A stretch of 64,000 nucleotides of DNA from the NCBI GenBank assembly GCA_016721825.1, contig JADKHI010000006.1:186001-250000 (forward strand), given 5' to 3'. The notes below the pieces were generated by a model. The model was not told the DNA's origin and made no database searches. It worked only from the letters and a program-made list of their open reading frames with translations. Below, piece by piece: positions 1 to 8,168 of the stretch (position 1 is its first letter; the number at the start of each line of letters is the position of its first letter). The position numbers were made by a program, and so were the translations under genes. This stretch comes from Flavobacteriales bacterium. Its GTDB lineage: Bacteria; Bacteroidota; Bacteroidia; Flavobacteriales_F; PHOS-HE28.

Positions 1-239
1 TCGGCATGTACTTGGATCACGGTCCGATCACCGCCGGTGTATGGTATCGGGCAAAAGATGCGTTCATAGCCTTGATCGGCTTCCAGACCGAGAAATTCAA
101 GTTCGGCTACAGCTACGACGTTACCACCAGCAAGCTCACCACCGCGACCGCAGGTTCGCATGAAGTGAGCCTTCAGCTTCAGTTCAATTGCAAACCCAAG
201 AAAAGGAGGTTCCGGCAGGTCGCTTGCCCAACCTTCTGA
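1..239 (+). CDS. PorP/SprF family T9SS membrane protein, C-terminal fragment
   Basis: The reading frame is open at the left edge of the window (first complete codon at 3) and stops with TGA at 237-239, so only about 79 C-terminal residues are visible. They show the usual end of PorP/SprF outer-membrane proteins: an FGYSYD strand, a serine/threonine-rich turn, a GSHEVSLQLQF strand, then a lysine/cysteine tail ending in CPTF. Family knowledge: PorP/SprF proteins are outer-membrane beta-barrels linked to type IX secretion or gliding, often beside gldJ, sprE or OmpA-type genes. gldJ follows 30 bases downstream on the same strand, which supports the assignment and suggests co-transcription. The 5' part and the full length cannot be judged. 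Confidence 0.85.
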   Translation, partial: GMYLDHGPITAGVWYRAKDAFIALIGFQTEKFKFGYSYDVTTSKLTTATAGSHEVSLQLQFNCKPKKRRFRQVACPTF

Positions 240-269
240 TCGAACGAACCCCTAGAACCAGCTAACACC

Positions 270-2024
270 ATGAACCTAGCACGGACGACAGCCATCGCCG
301 TCATCGGAGCGGCGTTCCTGAGCTCATGTCAGTTCGAGAAGAGCAACGCCACGGGCTGGAACTACAACGACTCCAAGAACGGAGGCTTTGAAAAGGCCAT
401 GTTCGAGGAGCAGGAGACCGGCCCCGGGCTCATTCTCGTTGAGGGCGGTCAGTTCACCATGGGTCGTATCACGGACGACCTTCTCCACGAATGGGATCAC
501 ATCCCCCGTACGGTCACCGTTTCGTCCTTCTATATGGATGAGACCGAGGTGACCAACTTCTCCTGGTTGGAGTATCTCTACTGGACGGATCGCGTGTTCG
601 GCGCGGACTATCCTGAGATCTACAAGAAGGCCCTGCCCGACACCCTTGTATGGCGTAGTAAGCTGGCCTTCAATGAGCCTTACACGGAGTACTACCTGCG
701 CCACCCGGCCTACCGCGATTACCCTGTTGTAGGCGTGAACTGGCTTCAGGCGAACGACTTCTGCGCTTGGCGGACGGACCGTGTGAACGAGCTGATCCTG
801 ATCCGCGAAGGTCTGTTCGAGCACTACCCGAACCAGATCAATGAGGACCACTTCACCACCGATGCCTACTTGGCCGCACAGTACGAGAGCGGAAAGAAGG
901 TGGACGGCGTGCAGGACTTCAACCCGAACCGCGACACACGGAACGTGCGTATGGAGGACGGTATCCTCCTGCCCCGTTATCGTCTGCCTACAGAAGCTGA
1001 GTGGGAATACGCCGCTTATGGCCTGGTGGGCAACAGCATTGACGAGCGCATCGTGGAACGCCGGATCTTCCCTTGGAACGGTCACTGGGTGCGTTACGAC
1101 AGCCGCAAGAAAGGTGGTGCCTTCTACGGTGACTTCCGCGGCAACTTCATGCGCGGTCGTGGTGACTACATGGGTGTGGCCGGCAGCCTGAACGACAATG
1201 CCGAGATCACCGCCCCCGTTTTCAGCTACTGGCCGAATGACTACGGTCTGTACAACATGGCCGGCAACGTGAGCGAGTGGGTGATGGACGTTTACCGCCC
1301 GCTGAGCGCTGAGGACAAGGACGACTTCCGCCCCTTCCGCGGCAACGTGTTCAAGACCAAAGTGCTGAACAGCGATGGTGCCATCGACGACAAGTACGAC
1401 AAGGTGATCTACGATGTGGATGGCATCAAGTACTACCTCACCGAGTTCCAGACCAAGATGCAGGGAAAGGCCACGGAAGAGGAAGGCAAATTGATCGACG
1501 ACCTGATCACCGCCTGCGACCAGGCCATTGAGTTCAAGAACACCCGCAAGCAGGACGCCGCCATGCAGCGCGTGCAGGACATGGTGGACATGATCAAGGG
1601 CCAGGATCTGGAGATCTGCCCGAAATTGCTCGGAGGCATCAGCGATTACCAGAGCGATCAGCCGGGTGATATCCAGTACCGCGATGTCACTGTGGAAGAG
1701 AACATCGACCGTCGCAACTACCGCGAGAGCGACAACATCGACTTCCGCGATGGCGACTTGGAGAGCAGCGTCTACTACGATCAGCCTGACTTCGAGGGCA
1801 ACCCGATGTACGATTGGGGCAAGACCTCTTTGGTGAACGACCACAGCCGCGTGTACAAGGGTGCCAGCTGGGCAGACCGCATCTACTGGGCGAACCCCGG
1901 TACGCGCCGACACCTGGATGAGCGCCAGAGCACCTCGACCATCGGTTTCCGCTGCGCGATGACCCGCGTCGGCAGTCCGGTGGGCATGGGTGACGACAAG
2001 CGCCGGAGCAAGCTGGACAAGTAA
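270..2024 (+). CDS. gldJ: Gliding motility lipoprotein GldJ
   Basis: 584 aa. The N-terminus is a lipoprotein signal peptide with lipobox LSSC (Cys20). The rest is a formylglycine-generating-enzyme/sulfatase-modifying-like fold: VEGGQFTMGR near residue 64, DETEVTN near 91, YRLPTEAEWEYA near 240, YNMAGNVSEWV near 330, and a C-terminal YKGASWADRIYW...GFRCAM ending. Known role: GldJ is an outer-membrane lipoprotein of the gliding/type IX secretion machinery that stabilises GldK; the fold is used structurally rather than enzymatically. The length is close to that of characterised GldJ (about 560 aa), with an acidic linker around residues 380-480. It sits directly behind a PorP/SprF gene and ahead of murF. 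A strong hairpin follows the stop codon, so transcription probably ends here. Confidence 0.93.
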   Translation: MNLARTTAIAVIGAAFLSSCQFEKSNATGWNYNDSKNGGFEKAMFEEQETGPGLILVEGGQFTMGRITDDLLHEWDHIPRTVTVSSFYMDETEVTNFSWLEYLYWTDRVFGADYPEIYKKALPDTLVWRSKLAFNEPYTEYYLRHPAYRDYPVVGVNWLQANDFCAWRTDRVNELILIREGLFEHYPNQINEDHFTTDAYLAAQYESGKKVDGVQDFNPNRDTRNVRMEDGILLPRYRLPTEAEWEYAAYGLVGNSIDERIVERRIFPWNGHWVRYDSRKKGGAFYGDFRGNFMRGRGDYMGVAGSLNDNAEITAPVFSYWPNDYGLYNMAGNVSEWVMDVYRPLSAEDKDDFRPFRGNVFKTKVLNSDGAIDDKYDKVIYDVDGIKYYLTEFQTKMQGKATEEEGKLIDDLITACDQAIEFKNTRKQDAAMQRVQDMVDMIKGQDLEICPKLLGGISDYQSDQPGDIQYRDVTVEENIDRRNYRESDNIDFRDGDLESSVYYDQPDFEGNPMYDWGKTSLVNDHSRVYKGASWADRIYWANPGTRRHLDERQSTSTIGFRCAMTRVGSPVGMGDDKRRSKLDK

Positions 2025-2055
2025 CCGGCGATCGTCAGAAGAACACTTCGAATTG

Positions 2056-2087
2056 CGACCCCGGCCAAGTGCCGGGGTCGTTCTTTT
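2056..2087 (+). terminator. Rho-independent terminator after gldJ
   Basis: A perfect 10-bp inverted repeat (CGACCCCGGC / GCCGGGGTCG) with a 5-nt loop at 2066-2070 is followed by TTCTTTT at 2081-2087. It lies 32 bases after the gldJ stop. The murF ATG at 2093 begins only 5 bases after the T-run, so murF needs either read-through or a promoter inside or just before the hairpin. Confidence 0.85.
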
Positions 2088-2092
2088 GGGGC

Positions 2093-3391
2093 ATGACCAC
2101 TACCGATGAACTGCACGCGCGCTTCCTGGAATGCAGCGGGGCATGCACAGACACGCGCCAGCTTGTGGCCGAGGGGATGTTCTTCGCTCTCAAGGGGCCT
2201 AATTTCGATGCGAACGCCTTCGCCCCACAGGCTTTGAAAGGTGGCTGCCGCTTTGCGGTCGTGGATGACCCCACCCTCCCCACCTCCGATCGCATCCTCC
2301 TTGTGCCTGATGTATTGAAGGCCCTGCAGGAACTTGGGCGGTATCACCGCAGGCAGTTCGACATTCCGGTATTGGGCATCACTGGCACTAACGGCAAGAC
2401 CACGACCAAGGAGCTTGTACATGCGGTCCTATCGGCCGACCGCCCTACGCTGGCCACCATTGGCAACCTCAACAACCACATTGGTGTACCGCTGACCTTG
2501 CTCCGTTTGAGGCCCGAGCACCGCATCGCCATCATCGAAATGGGCGCGAACCACGTGGGCGATATCCGGGAGCTGGTGGAGATCGCGGAGCCAACGCACG
2601 GCCTCATCACCAACATCGGCCGCGCGCACCTGGAGGGCTTCGGCAGCTACGAGGGCGTGGTGAAGGCGAAGACCGAGATGTACGATTTCCTTGGCGAGCA
2701 CACCGGCATCCTGTTCGTGCACAGCGACGATCCCTTGTTGATGGAAAAGAGCAAGGGCCTGAAGCGTGTGACCTATGGGAGCAACGATGGGGCTGACTAC
2801 TGCGGCTGGGCAGTGAATAGCGGATCACCCTTCATGGAACTGTGGTTCCACAGCAGAGAGGACGAGCACTGCCCATCGATCGAGACCAAGCTCATCGGCG
2901 ATTACAACGCCCCGAACGCGCTAGCAGCCATGTGCATAGGGTGGCACTTCGGCGTACGTGAAGACGTGATCATTGATGCGCTAGAGAATTATGAGCCTGC
3001 CAACAACCGCAGCCAGTTCACCGATACCGGCCGCAACCAACTGGTGCTCGATGCCTACAACGCCAATCCCAGCAGCATGAAGGTGGCGCTGGAGAACTTC
3101 GCCGCGATGACCACGGAACGGCCGAAGCTGGCCGTGTTGGGCGGAATGAAAGAGCTGGGTGTCGAGAGCCGATCCGAACATGAAGCGCTATTCGCCATGG
3201 TCCGGGACCTGAAGCTGGACGCGGTGTTCATAGGGCCCGAGTTCATGGAACTGGCCCCACAAGGCATTACGGTCCACCCCGATGCTGCAACCGCCTTGGA
3301 GGCCTTCAAACAGAAGCCCCTCACCGGATACTTGATCCTGGTGAAGGGCTCCCGCGGTACGAAACTGGAGGCCTTGGTGCCGGCGTTCTAG
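2093..3391 (+). CDS. murF: UDP-N-acetylmuramoyl-tripeptide--D-alanyl-D-alanine ligase MurF
   Basis: 432 aa from the ATG at 2093. A GTG eight codons upstream (2069) lies inside the gldJ terminator loop and is unlikely. MurF adds D-Ala-D-Ala to the UDP-MurNAc tripeptide in the cytoplasm, the last soluble step of the peptidoglycan precursor pathway. The sequence shows the Mur ligase P-loop GITGTNGKTTTKE near residue 92, the EMGANHVGDI segment near 150, TNIGRAHLEGF near 180, and the DAYNANPSSM motif of the C-terminal domain near 318. The stop codon overlaps the stop of the convergent acyl-CoA dehydrogenase by a few bases (3388-3391), so the two genes have no space for separate terminators. Confidence 0.95.
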   Translation: MTTTDELHARFLECSGACTDTRQLVAEGMFFALKGPNFDANAFAPQALKGGCRFAVVDDPTLPTSDRILLVPDVLKALQELGRYHRRQFDIPVLGITGTNGKTTTKELVHAVLSADRPTLATIGNLNNHIGVPLTLLRLRPEHRIAIIEMGANHVGDIRELVEIAEPTHGLITNIGRAHLEGFGSYEGVVKAKTEMYDFLGEHTGILFVHSDDPLLMEKSKGLKRVTYGSNDGADYCGWAVNSGSPFMELWFHSREDEHCPSIETKLIGDYNAPNALAAMCIGWHFGVREDVIIDALENYEPANNRSQFTDTGRNQLVLDAYNANPSSMKVALENFAAMTTERPKLAVLGGMKELGVESRSEHEALFAMVRDLKLDAVFIGPEFMELAPQGITVHPDAATALEAFKQKPLTGYLILVKGSRGTKLEALVPAF

Positions 3392-4527
3392 CCGGTAACG
3401 GAGCGACCGATCACGATGCGCTGCACCTCGCTGGTGCCCTCGTAGATCTGCGTGATCTTGGCATCACGCATCAAGCGCTCCACGTGGTACTCCTTCACGT
3501 AGCCGTAACCGCCGTGTACCTGAATGGCCTCCACGGTCGTCTTCATGGCCACTTCGCTGGAGAAGAGCTTCGCCATGGAACTGGCAATGTCGTAGTTCAT
3601 GTGCTGGTCCTTCAACCAGGCGGCCTTCAAGCAGAGCAGACGAGCAGCTTCGATCTCCGTGGCCATATCGGCCAGCTTGAACTGGATGGCCTGGTGCTGG
3701 CTGATGGTCTTACCGAAAGCCTTGCGCTCCTTGCTGTAGGCCGTGGCAAGTTCGAAAGCACCGCTGGCGATGCCGAGGGCCTGTGCCGCGATACCGATAC
3801 GCCCACCGCTCAACGTCTTCATGGCGAACTTGAAGCCGAAGCCATCCTCCCCGATGCGGTTGGCCTTGGGCACCTTCACATCCTGGAACATCAGCGTGTG
3901 CGTATCGCTGCCGCGGATGCCTAGCTTGTCCTCTTTAGCACCCACCACGAAGCCGGGCATGCCCTTCTCCACGATCAGGCAGTTGATGCCTTTGTGCCCC
4001 TTCGCCACATCGGTCTGGGCCATCACCAAGTAGGTGCTGGCGGTGCCACCGTTCGTGATCCAGTTCTTGGTGCCGTTCAACAGGTAATGGTCACCCATAT
4101 CGATGGCCGTGGTACGCTGGCTGGTGGCGTCGCTGCCGGCCTCAGGCTCGCTCAGGCAGAACGCGCCGATCTTCTCGCCTTTCGCCAAGGGCACCAAGTA
4201 TTTCTGCTTCTGCTCCTCGCTGGCGAAATTCTCCAGACCCCAGCAGACCAGGCTGTTGTTCACGCTCATCACCACACTGGTGCTGGCGTCGATCTTGCTG
4301 ATCTCTTCCATGGCCAGCACGTAGCTGATGGTGTCCATGCCACCGCCGCCGTACTTGGGATCGACCATCATGCCCAGGAAGCCGAGCTCACCGAGCTGCT
4401 TGATCTCCTCGGTCGGGAACTTCTGCTCACGATCGCGGTCGATCACACCGGGCTTCAATACGTTCTGTGCGAAATCACGCGCTGCGGCCTGTACCGCTTT
4501 CTGCTCCTCCGTCAGCTCGAAAAACAT
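3388..4527 (-). CDS. Acyl-CoA dehydrogenase, short-chain type
   Basis: 379 aa. The ATG at 4527 (MFFELTEEQKAVQ) is the natural family N-terminus; the frame remains open 49 codons upstream but that part resembles no acyl-CoA dehydrogenase. FAD enzyme that oxidises short acyl-CoAs in beta-oxidation or branched-chain amino-acid breakdown. Visible motifs are AFCLSEPEAGSDA near 125, the NWITNGG FAD-binding segment near 155, SGGRIGIAAQALGIA near 245, and QIYEGTSEVQRIVI at the C-terminus, where the Glu of YEGT is the usual catalytic base of short-chain enzymes. It is convergent with murF and divergent from anmK. A TACCTTTG promoter box lies 28 bases upstream of this start, supporting it. The exact chain-length preference cannot be read from sequence. 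Confidence 0.92.
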   Translation of the reverse strand: MFFELTEEQKAVQAAARDFAQNVLKPGVIDRDREQKFPTEEIKQLGELGFLGMMVDPKYGGGGMDTISYVLAMEEISKIDASTSVVMSVNNSLVCWGLENFASEEQKQKYLVPLAKGEKIGAFCLSEPEAGSDATSQRTTAIDMGDHYLLNGTKNWITNGGTASTYLVMAQTDVAKGHKGINCLIVEKGMPGFVVGAKEDKLGIRGSDTHTLMFQDVKVPKANRIGEDGFGFKFAMKTLSGGRIGIAAQALGIASGAFELATAYSKERKAFGKTISQHQAIQFKLADMATEIEAARLLCLKAAWLKDQHMNYDIASSMAKLFSSEVAMKTTVEAIQVHGGYGYVKEYHVERLMRDAKITQIYEGTSEVQRIVIGRSVTG

Positions 4528-4555
4528 GGTGTGGGTAATAGGTGGAAATGGGCGG

Positions 4556-4563
4556 CAAAGGTA
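4556..4563 (-). promoter_or_regulatory. Candidate -7 promoter box (TACCTTTG) of the acyl-CoA dehydrogenase
   Basis: The minus strand reads TACCTTTG, a full match to the Bacteroidetes -7 consensus TAnnTTTG, 28 bases upstream of the ATG at 4527. I see no good TTTG -33 partner at the expected 19-21 base spacing. Confidence 0.5.
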
Positions 4564-4618
4564 GGATATACCTTCGCCACCCTGCGGGACCGGACGGTGT
4601 TGGCCCTGCAGACCAGCA

Positions 4619-5677
4619 ATGGAAGGACCTTTCCACGTCATCGGTGTGATGTCGGGCAGTTCGCTCGACGGCATTGACGTGGCCTATTGCCGCTTTGTGA
4701 AGCACGACGAGGACTGGACGCATGCCATCGAAGATGCGGCGACGGTCCCCTTCGATGAGGTGATGCGGAAACGTTTGCTCGGCGTGATGCAAGGCCCGGC
4801 GTTGGAACTGGCACGCCTGGACCGGGATCTCGGCCGGATGATCGCCAGGGCCTGCAACGAGCTTCGCGCCGGGCGGCCCCTGGACCTGATCAGCTCGCAC
4901 GGACACACCATTTTCCACAAGCCACTTGAGGGCCTCACCACCCAGATCGGCAGTGGCGCCCAGATCGCCGCGCTCACGGGTCGACCCGTGGTGTTCGACC
5001 TTCGGAGCAAGGATGTGGCGCTTGGCGGACAAGGAGCTCCGCTAGTTCCTTTCGGCGAGCGTGCCCTCTTCACCGGAACGGACACCTTTCTGAATCTGGG
5101 CGGCATTGCCAACGTATCGCATCACAGCCCGGACAAGGTGACGGGTTACGACATCTGCACCTGCAACCAGGCGCTAAACCTGCTGGCCCACGAGGCCGAT
5201 CTGGCCTACGACAAGGACGGAGCCCTTTCCCGCGTCGGGCAAGTGGTCCCGGAGCTGCTGAACGCACTGGACGCACTGCCCTTCTACCGTCAGGCGCCAC
5301 CCCGATCGCTGGGTCGCGAGTGGTTCGATGAGCACATGGCACCCTTGGTGAAGGATGAGCGCCTGGCTCTGCGCGATCGGCTGCGGACTGTGACGGAGCA
5401 CATTGCACACACCATCACCGATGCCTTGCGCCATGGGAACGCTCAGCGTGTGCTGGTCACCGGCGGCGGAGCCCACAACGCCTTCCTGATCGAGCGTCTG
5501 AAGGCCCTGAGCACAGCAGATATCGCGGTGTCCGAAGCTTCCACCGTGGACTTCAAGGAGGCCTTGATGTTCGCTTTCCTGGGGTTGATGCGCTGGCGGG
5601 GCGAAGTGAACACGCTGGCCAGCGTTACCGGTGCCCCGCAGGACAGCATCGGCGGATCGCTGGTGCTACCCAATTAA
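4619..5677 (+). CDS. anmK: Anhydro-N-acetylmuramic acid kinase AnmK
   Basis: 352 aa from ATG 4619. AnmK phosphorylates and hydrolyses 1,6-anhydro-MurNAc to MurNAc-6-phosphate during peptidoglycan recycling. The N-terminal ATP-binding signature GVMSGSSLDGIDVA is at residues 9-22. DLISSHGHTIFHKP near 88, FDLRSKDVALGGQGAPLVPFGE near 124-146, FLNLGGIANVS near 155 and VTGGGAHNAFL near 279 follow in the order expected for the family, and the length is typical (about 350-370 aa). It is divergent from the acyl-CoA dehydrogenase with about 90 bases between the starts. No murQ or permease is next to it. Confidence 0.95.
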   Translation: MEGPFHVIGVMSGSSLDGIDVAYCRFVKHDEDWTHAIEDAATVPFDEVMRKRLLGVMQGPALELARLDRDLGRMIARACNELRAGRPLDLISSHGHTIFHKPLEGLTTQIGSGAQIAALTGRPVVFDLRSKDVALGGQGAPLVPFGERALFTGTDTFLNLGGIANVSHHSPDKVTGYDICTCNQALNLLAHEADLAYDKDGALSRVGQVVPELLNALDALPFYRQAPPRSLGREWFDEHMAPLVKDERLALRDRLRTVTEHIAHTITDALRHGNAQRVLVTGGGAHNAFLIERLKALSTADIAVSEASTVDFKEALMFAFLGLMRWRGEVNTLASVTGAPQDSIGGSLVLPN

Positions 5678-5733
5678 CACCCGGGCCATGGAAAACGGGG
5701 GGCGGCCTGCAAAGTCACCCTCTGGGGCCGGTC

Positions 5734-5741
5734 TACATTTG
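5734..5741 (+). promoter_or_regulatory. Candidate -7 promoter box (TACATTTG) of the amino-acid dehydrogenase
   Basis: Exact TAnnTTTG match ending 18 bases before the ATG at 5760. It argues against the upstream in-frame starts (5631, 5688), because those would lie upstream of the predicted transcript start. Confidence 0.5.
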
Positions 5742-5759
5742 ACGCCATTCGGGAAGACC

Positions 5760-6983
5760 ATGAGAGAAGCATTGCGACGGTTCGAGGAACGCGCGCCGGA
5801 GATCGTGTTCGAATGGAACGACCCACCCACCGGAGCGAAAGGCTGGGTGGTGATCAACAGCCTGCGCGGTGGCGCTGCTGGTGGCGGTACCCGCATGCGC
5901 AAAGGCCTGGACCGCCGCGAGGTGGAAAGCTTGGCGAAGACCATGGAAGTGAAGTTCACCGTGAGCGGACCCGCGATCGGTGGCGCAAAGAGCGGAATTG
6001 ACTTCGACCCTGCGGACCCGCGCAAGCAGGAGGTGCTGGAACGCTGGTACAAGGCCGTGATCCCCTTGCTGAAGACCTACTATGGCACCGGCGGCGACCT
6101 CAACGTGGACGAGCTGCATGAGGTGATCCCGATCACTGAACAGTTCGGTCTCTGGCACCCGCAGGAAGGCGTGGTGAAAGGCCACTTCGCGAACAACCAA
6201 GGCGCAACTGTGCGCATTGTGGGCCAGCTGCGCAACGGCGTGAGCAAGAAGGTCGAGGACCCCGCCTTCACACCGTTGATCGGGCGCTATGCTGTGGCCG
6301 ACATGATCACCGGCTGGGGCGTGAGCGAAAGCGTACGTCATTTCTACCGCATATACGGCGGCAAGGTGAAGGGCAAGCGTGTGGTGGTGCAGGGCTGGGG
6401 AAACGTGGCCAGCGCAGCCGCCTATTACCTCAGCCGTGAAGGCGCTGTGATCGTCGGCATCGTGGACCGCAACGGCGGCATCGTGGAACCCGGCGGCATC
6501 GCACCGGAAGCGGTACGCGACCTCTTCCTCAGCAAGAGCGGCAACGCGCTGAAGGCCCCGAACATGCTCAGCTTCCACGACGTGAACGAGCGCGTATGGG
6601 ACGTGGGTGCGGAAGTGTTCCTGCCCTGCGCCGCCAGCCGACTCGTGACCCGCGAACAGATCGACCGCTTGTGCCTGGGTGGCTTGGAGGTGATCGCCAG
6701 CGGTGCCAACGTACCCTTCGCGGACCCCGAGATCTTCTACGGGCCGATCGCCGAGTACGCCGACGACCGCGTGACCGTGATCCCGGACTTCATCGCCAAC
6801 TGCGGCATGGCGCGTGTGTTCGCGTACTTGATGCAGGACGGCGCCGCCATCACCGACCAGGCCATCTTCGCCGATGTGAGCGACACCATGGGCAAGGCAT
6901 TGGAGCGCACGCACAAGGTCCACTCCGCAAAGACACACCTGACCCGCACTGCCTTCGAGCTGGCCCTGGCGCAGCTCACTTGA
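5760..6983 (+). CDS. Glu/Leu/Phe/Val family amino-acid dehydrogenase
   Basis: 407 aa from ATG 5760 (MREALRRFEERAPEIVFEW); the frame is open further upstream but without family similarity. NAD(P)-dependent oxidative deamination of an amino acid to its 2-oxo acid in the cytoplasm. Seen in order: GGGTRMRKGL near 41, the GGAKSGIDFDP segment near 76 holding the catalytic lysine, FGLWHPQEGVVKGHFANNQGAT near 131, the Rossmann motif VQGWGNVASAAAYYL near 211, and PDFIANCGMARVF near 343. Length and motifs fit the Bacteroidetes Glu/Leu dehydrogenase group. Glutamate versus branched-chain specificity is not decidable by eye. It may be monocistronic, followed 46 bases later by exbB. Confidence 0.88.
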   Translation: MREALRRFEERAPEIVFEWNDPPTGAKGWVVINSLRGGAAGGGTRMRKGLDRREVESLAKTMEVKFTVSGPAIGGAKSGIDFDPADPRKQEVLERWYKAVIPLLKTYYGTGGDLNVDELHEVIPITEQFGLWHPQEGVVKGHFANNQGATVRIVGQLRNGVSKKVEDPAFTPLIGRYAVADMITGWGVSESVRHFYRIYGGKVKGKRVVVQGWGNVASAAAYYLSREGAVIVGIVDRNGGIVEPGGIAPEAVRDLFLSKSGNALKAPNMLSFHDVNERVWDVGAEVFLPCAASRLVTREQIDRLCLGGLEVIASGANVPFADPEIFYGPIAEYADDRVTVIPDFIANCGMARVFAYLMQDGAAITDQAIFADVSDTMGKALERTHKVHSAKTHLTRTAFELALAQLT

Positions 6984-7029
6984 AATTTCCGGAGCACATT
7001 CCACGTTCCCCAGTAACCGAACCCCACTG

Positions 7030-7758
7030 ATGCAGTTCCCCCTCCTCGCCCAGCTCCAAGAGACCACCGATCAGGCCCGCCAGGTCGTTCAAGCCGCCGA
7101 CCAGGTCGTGACCACCCCGACCGCACCGCCTGACACGATCACCATCCTCGACCTGATCTCGTACGGCGGATGGGGCATCATGATCCCCCTGGCCATCATG
7201 TCGCTGGTCACGGTCTACATTACCATTGAGCGCATCATGGCCCTGAGCAAGGCCACGAAGAGCGACAAGGACCTGATGGACCGCGTGAAGGACCATGTGC
7301 ACGACGGCAAGATCGAATCGGCCCTGAACGTATGCGCGAGCACCGGTACACCCAGCGCCCGCATGGTGGAGAAAGGACTTCAGCGCATGGGCAAGCCCAC
7401 CAAAGAGATCGAAAGCGCCATGGAGACCGTGGGGCAACTGGAAATGTCGAAGTACGAGCGGGGTATCGGACTGCTGAGCTTGGTAGCCAAGCTCGCGCCC
7501 ATGTTCGGCTTCATTGGAACGATCATCGGGGTGATCAAGATCTTCTACGACATCTCGTTGACCGACAACATCAGCATCGGTGTGATCTCCAGCGGCCTTT
7601 ACCAGAAGATGGTGACCTCCGCTTCCGGCCTGATCGTGGGCATCATCGCCTTCGCCTGCTTCTTCATCGTGAGCACCATGCTGAACCGACTGGAGAGCCG
7701 CTTGAACGGCACTGCTCTAGCGTTCATGGACATGCTGCAGGAACCCCTGAAGAAGTAA
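7030..7758 (+). CDS. exbB: MotA/TolQ/ExbB proton channel family protein
   Basis: 242 aa inner-membrane protein. It has a hydrophobic segment around residues 45-66 (GWGIMIPLAIMSLVTVYITIE), a cytoplasmic helical region, and two further membrane segments around 150-170 (APMFGFIGTIIGVIKIF) and 193-217 (SASGLIVGIIAFACFFIV), the usual three-helix ExbB/TolQ arrangement. The conserved LAPMFGFIGTIIG stretch is the family signature. With ExbD it couples the proton motive force to TonB for active outer-membrane uptake. It is followed 3 bases later by exbD, then tonB and folC, all on the plus strand with overlaps or near-zero gaps, so one operon is likely. The N-terminal 40 residues (Gln/Ala/Thr-rich) are less conserved and could be an extracytoplasmic extension. 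Confidence 0.93.
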   Translation: MQFPLLAQLQETTDQARQVVQAADQVVTTPTAPPDTITILDLISYGGWGIMIPLAIMSLVTVYITIERIMALSKATKSDKDLMDRVKDHVHDGKIESALNVCASTGTPSARMVEKGLQRMGKPTKEIESAMETVGQLEMSKYERGIGLLSLVAKLAPMFGFIGTIIGVIKIFYDISLTDNISIGVISSGLYQKMVTSASGLIVGIIAFACFFIVSTMLNRLESRLNGTALAFMDMLQEPLKK

Positions 7759-7761
7759 GCC

Positions 7762-8163
7762 ATGCGACTGCGCAAGCACCGTCGGGAGATGGCAGAGGTG
7801 AGCACGGAGTCGCTCAACGACATCATGTTCTTCCTGCTGCTGTTCTTCCTGATCGTCAGTACGCTGGCGAACCCGAACGTGGTGAAGCTCACCTTGCCCA
7901 GCAGCAAGCAGAGCAACCAGTTGCAGAAGCAGGAAGTGACCCTGTCCATCACTGCCGAACATCAGTACTCCATCAACAAGGTCCCCGTTCCATTGGAAGG
8001 ATTGGAGCAAGCCTTGCGTGATGCGGTGGCAGGCCTTGACCAGCCCACCATCGTGCTCCGCCTCGATGAAGCGTTGAGCGTGCAGGACCTCGTGGACGTG
8101 CTGACGATCGGCAACCACATCAAGGTGAAAATGGTGCTGGCCACCACGCCTCCGAAAGGTTGA
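7762..8163 (+). CDS. exbD: ExbD/TolR family biopolymer transport protein
   Basis: 133 aa. A short basic N-terminus (MRLRKHRREMAEVSTESLND) precedes a single transmembrane helix IMFFLLLFFLIVSTL at about 21-36, then a periplasmic ExbD/TolR domain. The aspartate of SLND directly before the helix is the position of the proton-carrying residue in ExbD/TolR. It is the partner of the ExbB encoded 3 bases upstream. Its stop codon TGA at 8161-8163 is 5 bases before the preferred tonB start at 8169. In the ExbB-ExbD-TonB complex it transduces the proton gradient. Confidence 0.93.
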   Translation: MRLRKHRREMAEVSTESLNDIMFFLLLFFLIVSTLANPNVVKLTLPSSKQSNQLQKQEVTLSITAEHQYSINKVPVPLEGLEQALRDAVAGLDQPTIVLRLDEALSVQDLVDVLTIGNHIKVKMVLATTPPKG

Positions 8164-8168
8164 ACCCC

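Noticed and set aside
324..1913. 529-codon open frame on the minus strand across gldJ
   Set aside because: It mirrors gldJ codon structure and has a Val/His/Leu-rich composition typical of antisense frames in GC-rich genes; no family motif, while gldJ is clearly real.
2069..2092. GTG as murF start
   Set aside because: It lies inside the gldJ terminator hairpin; the ATG at 2093 gives the normal MurF N-terminus.
5733..7067. 444-codon minus-strand frame across the amino-acid dehydrogenase
   Set aside because: Shadow of a well-conserved enzyme; no recognisable protein.
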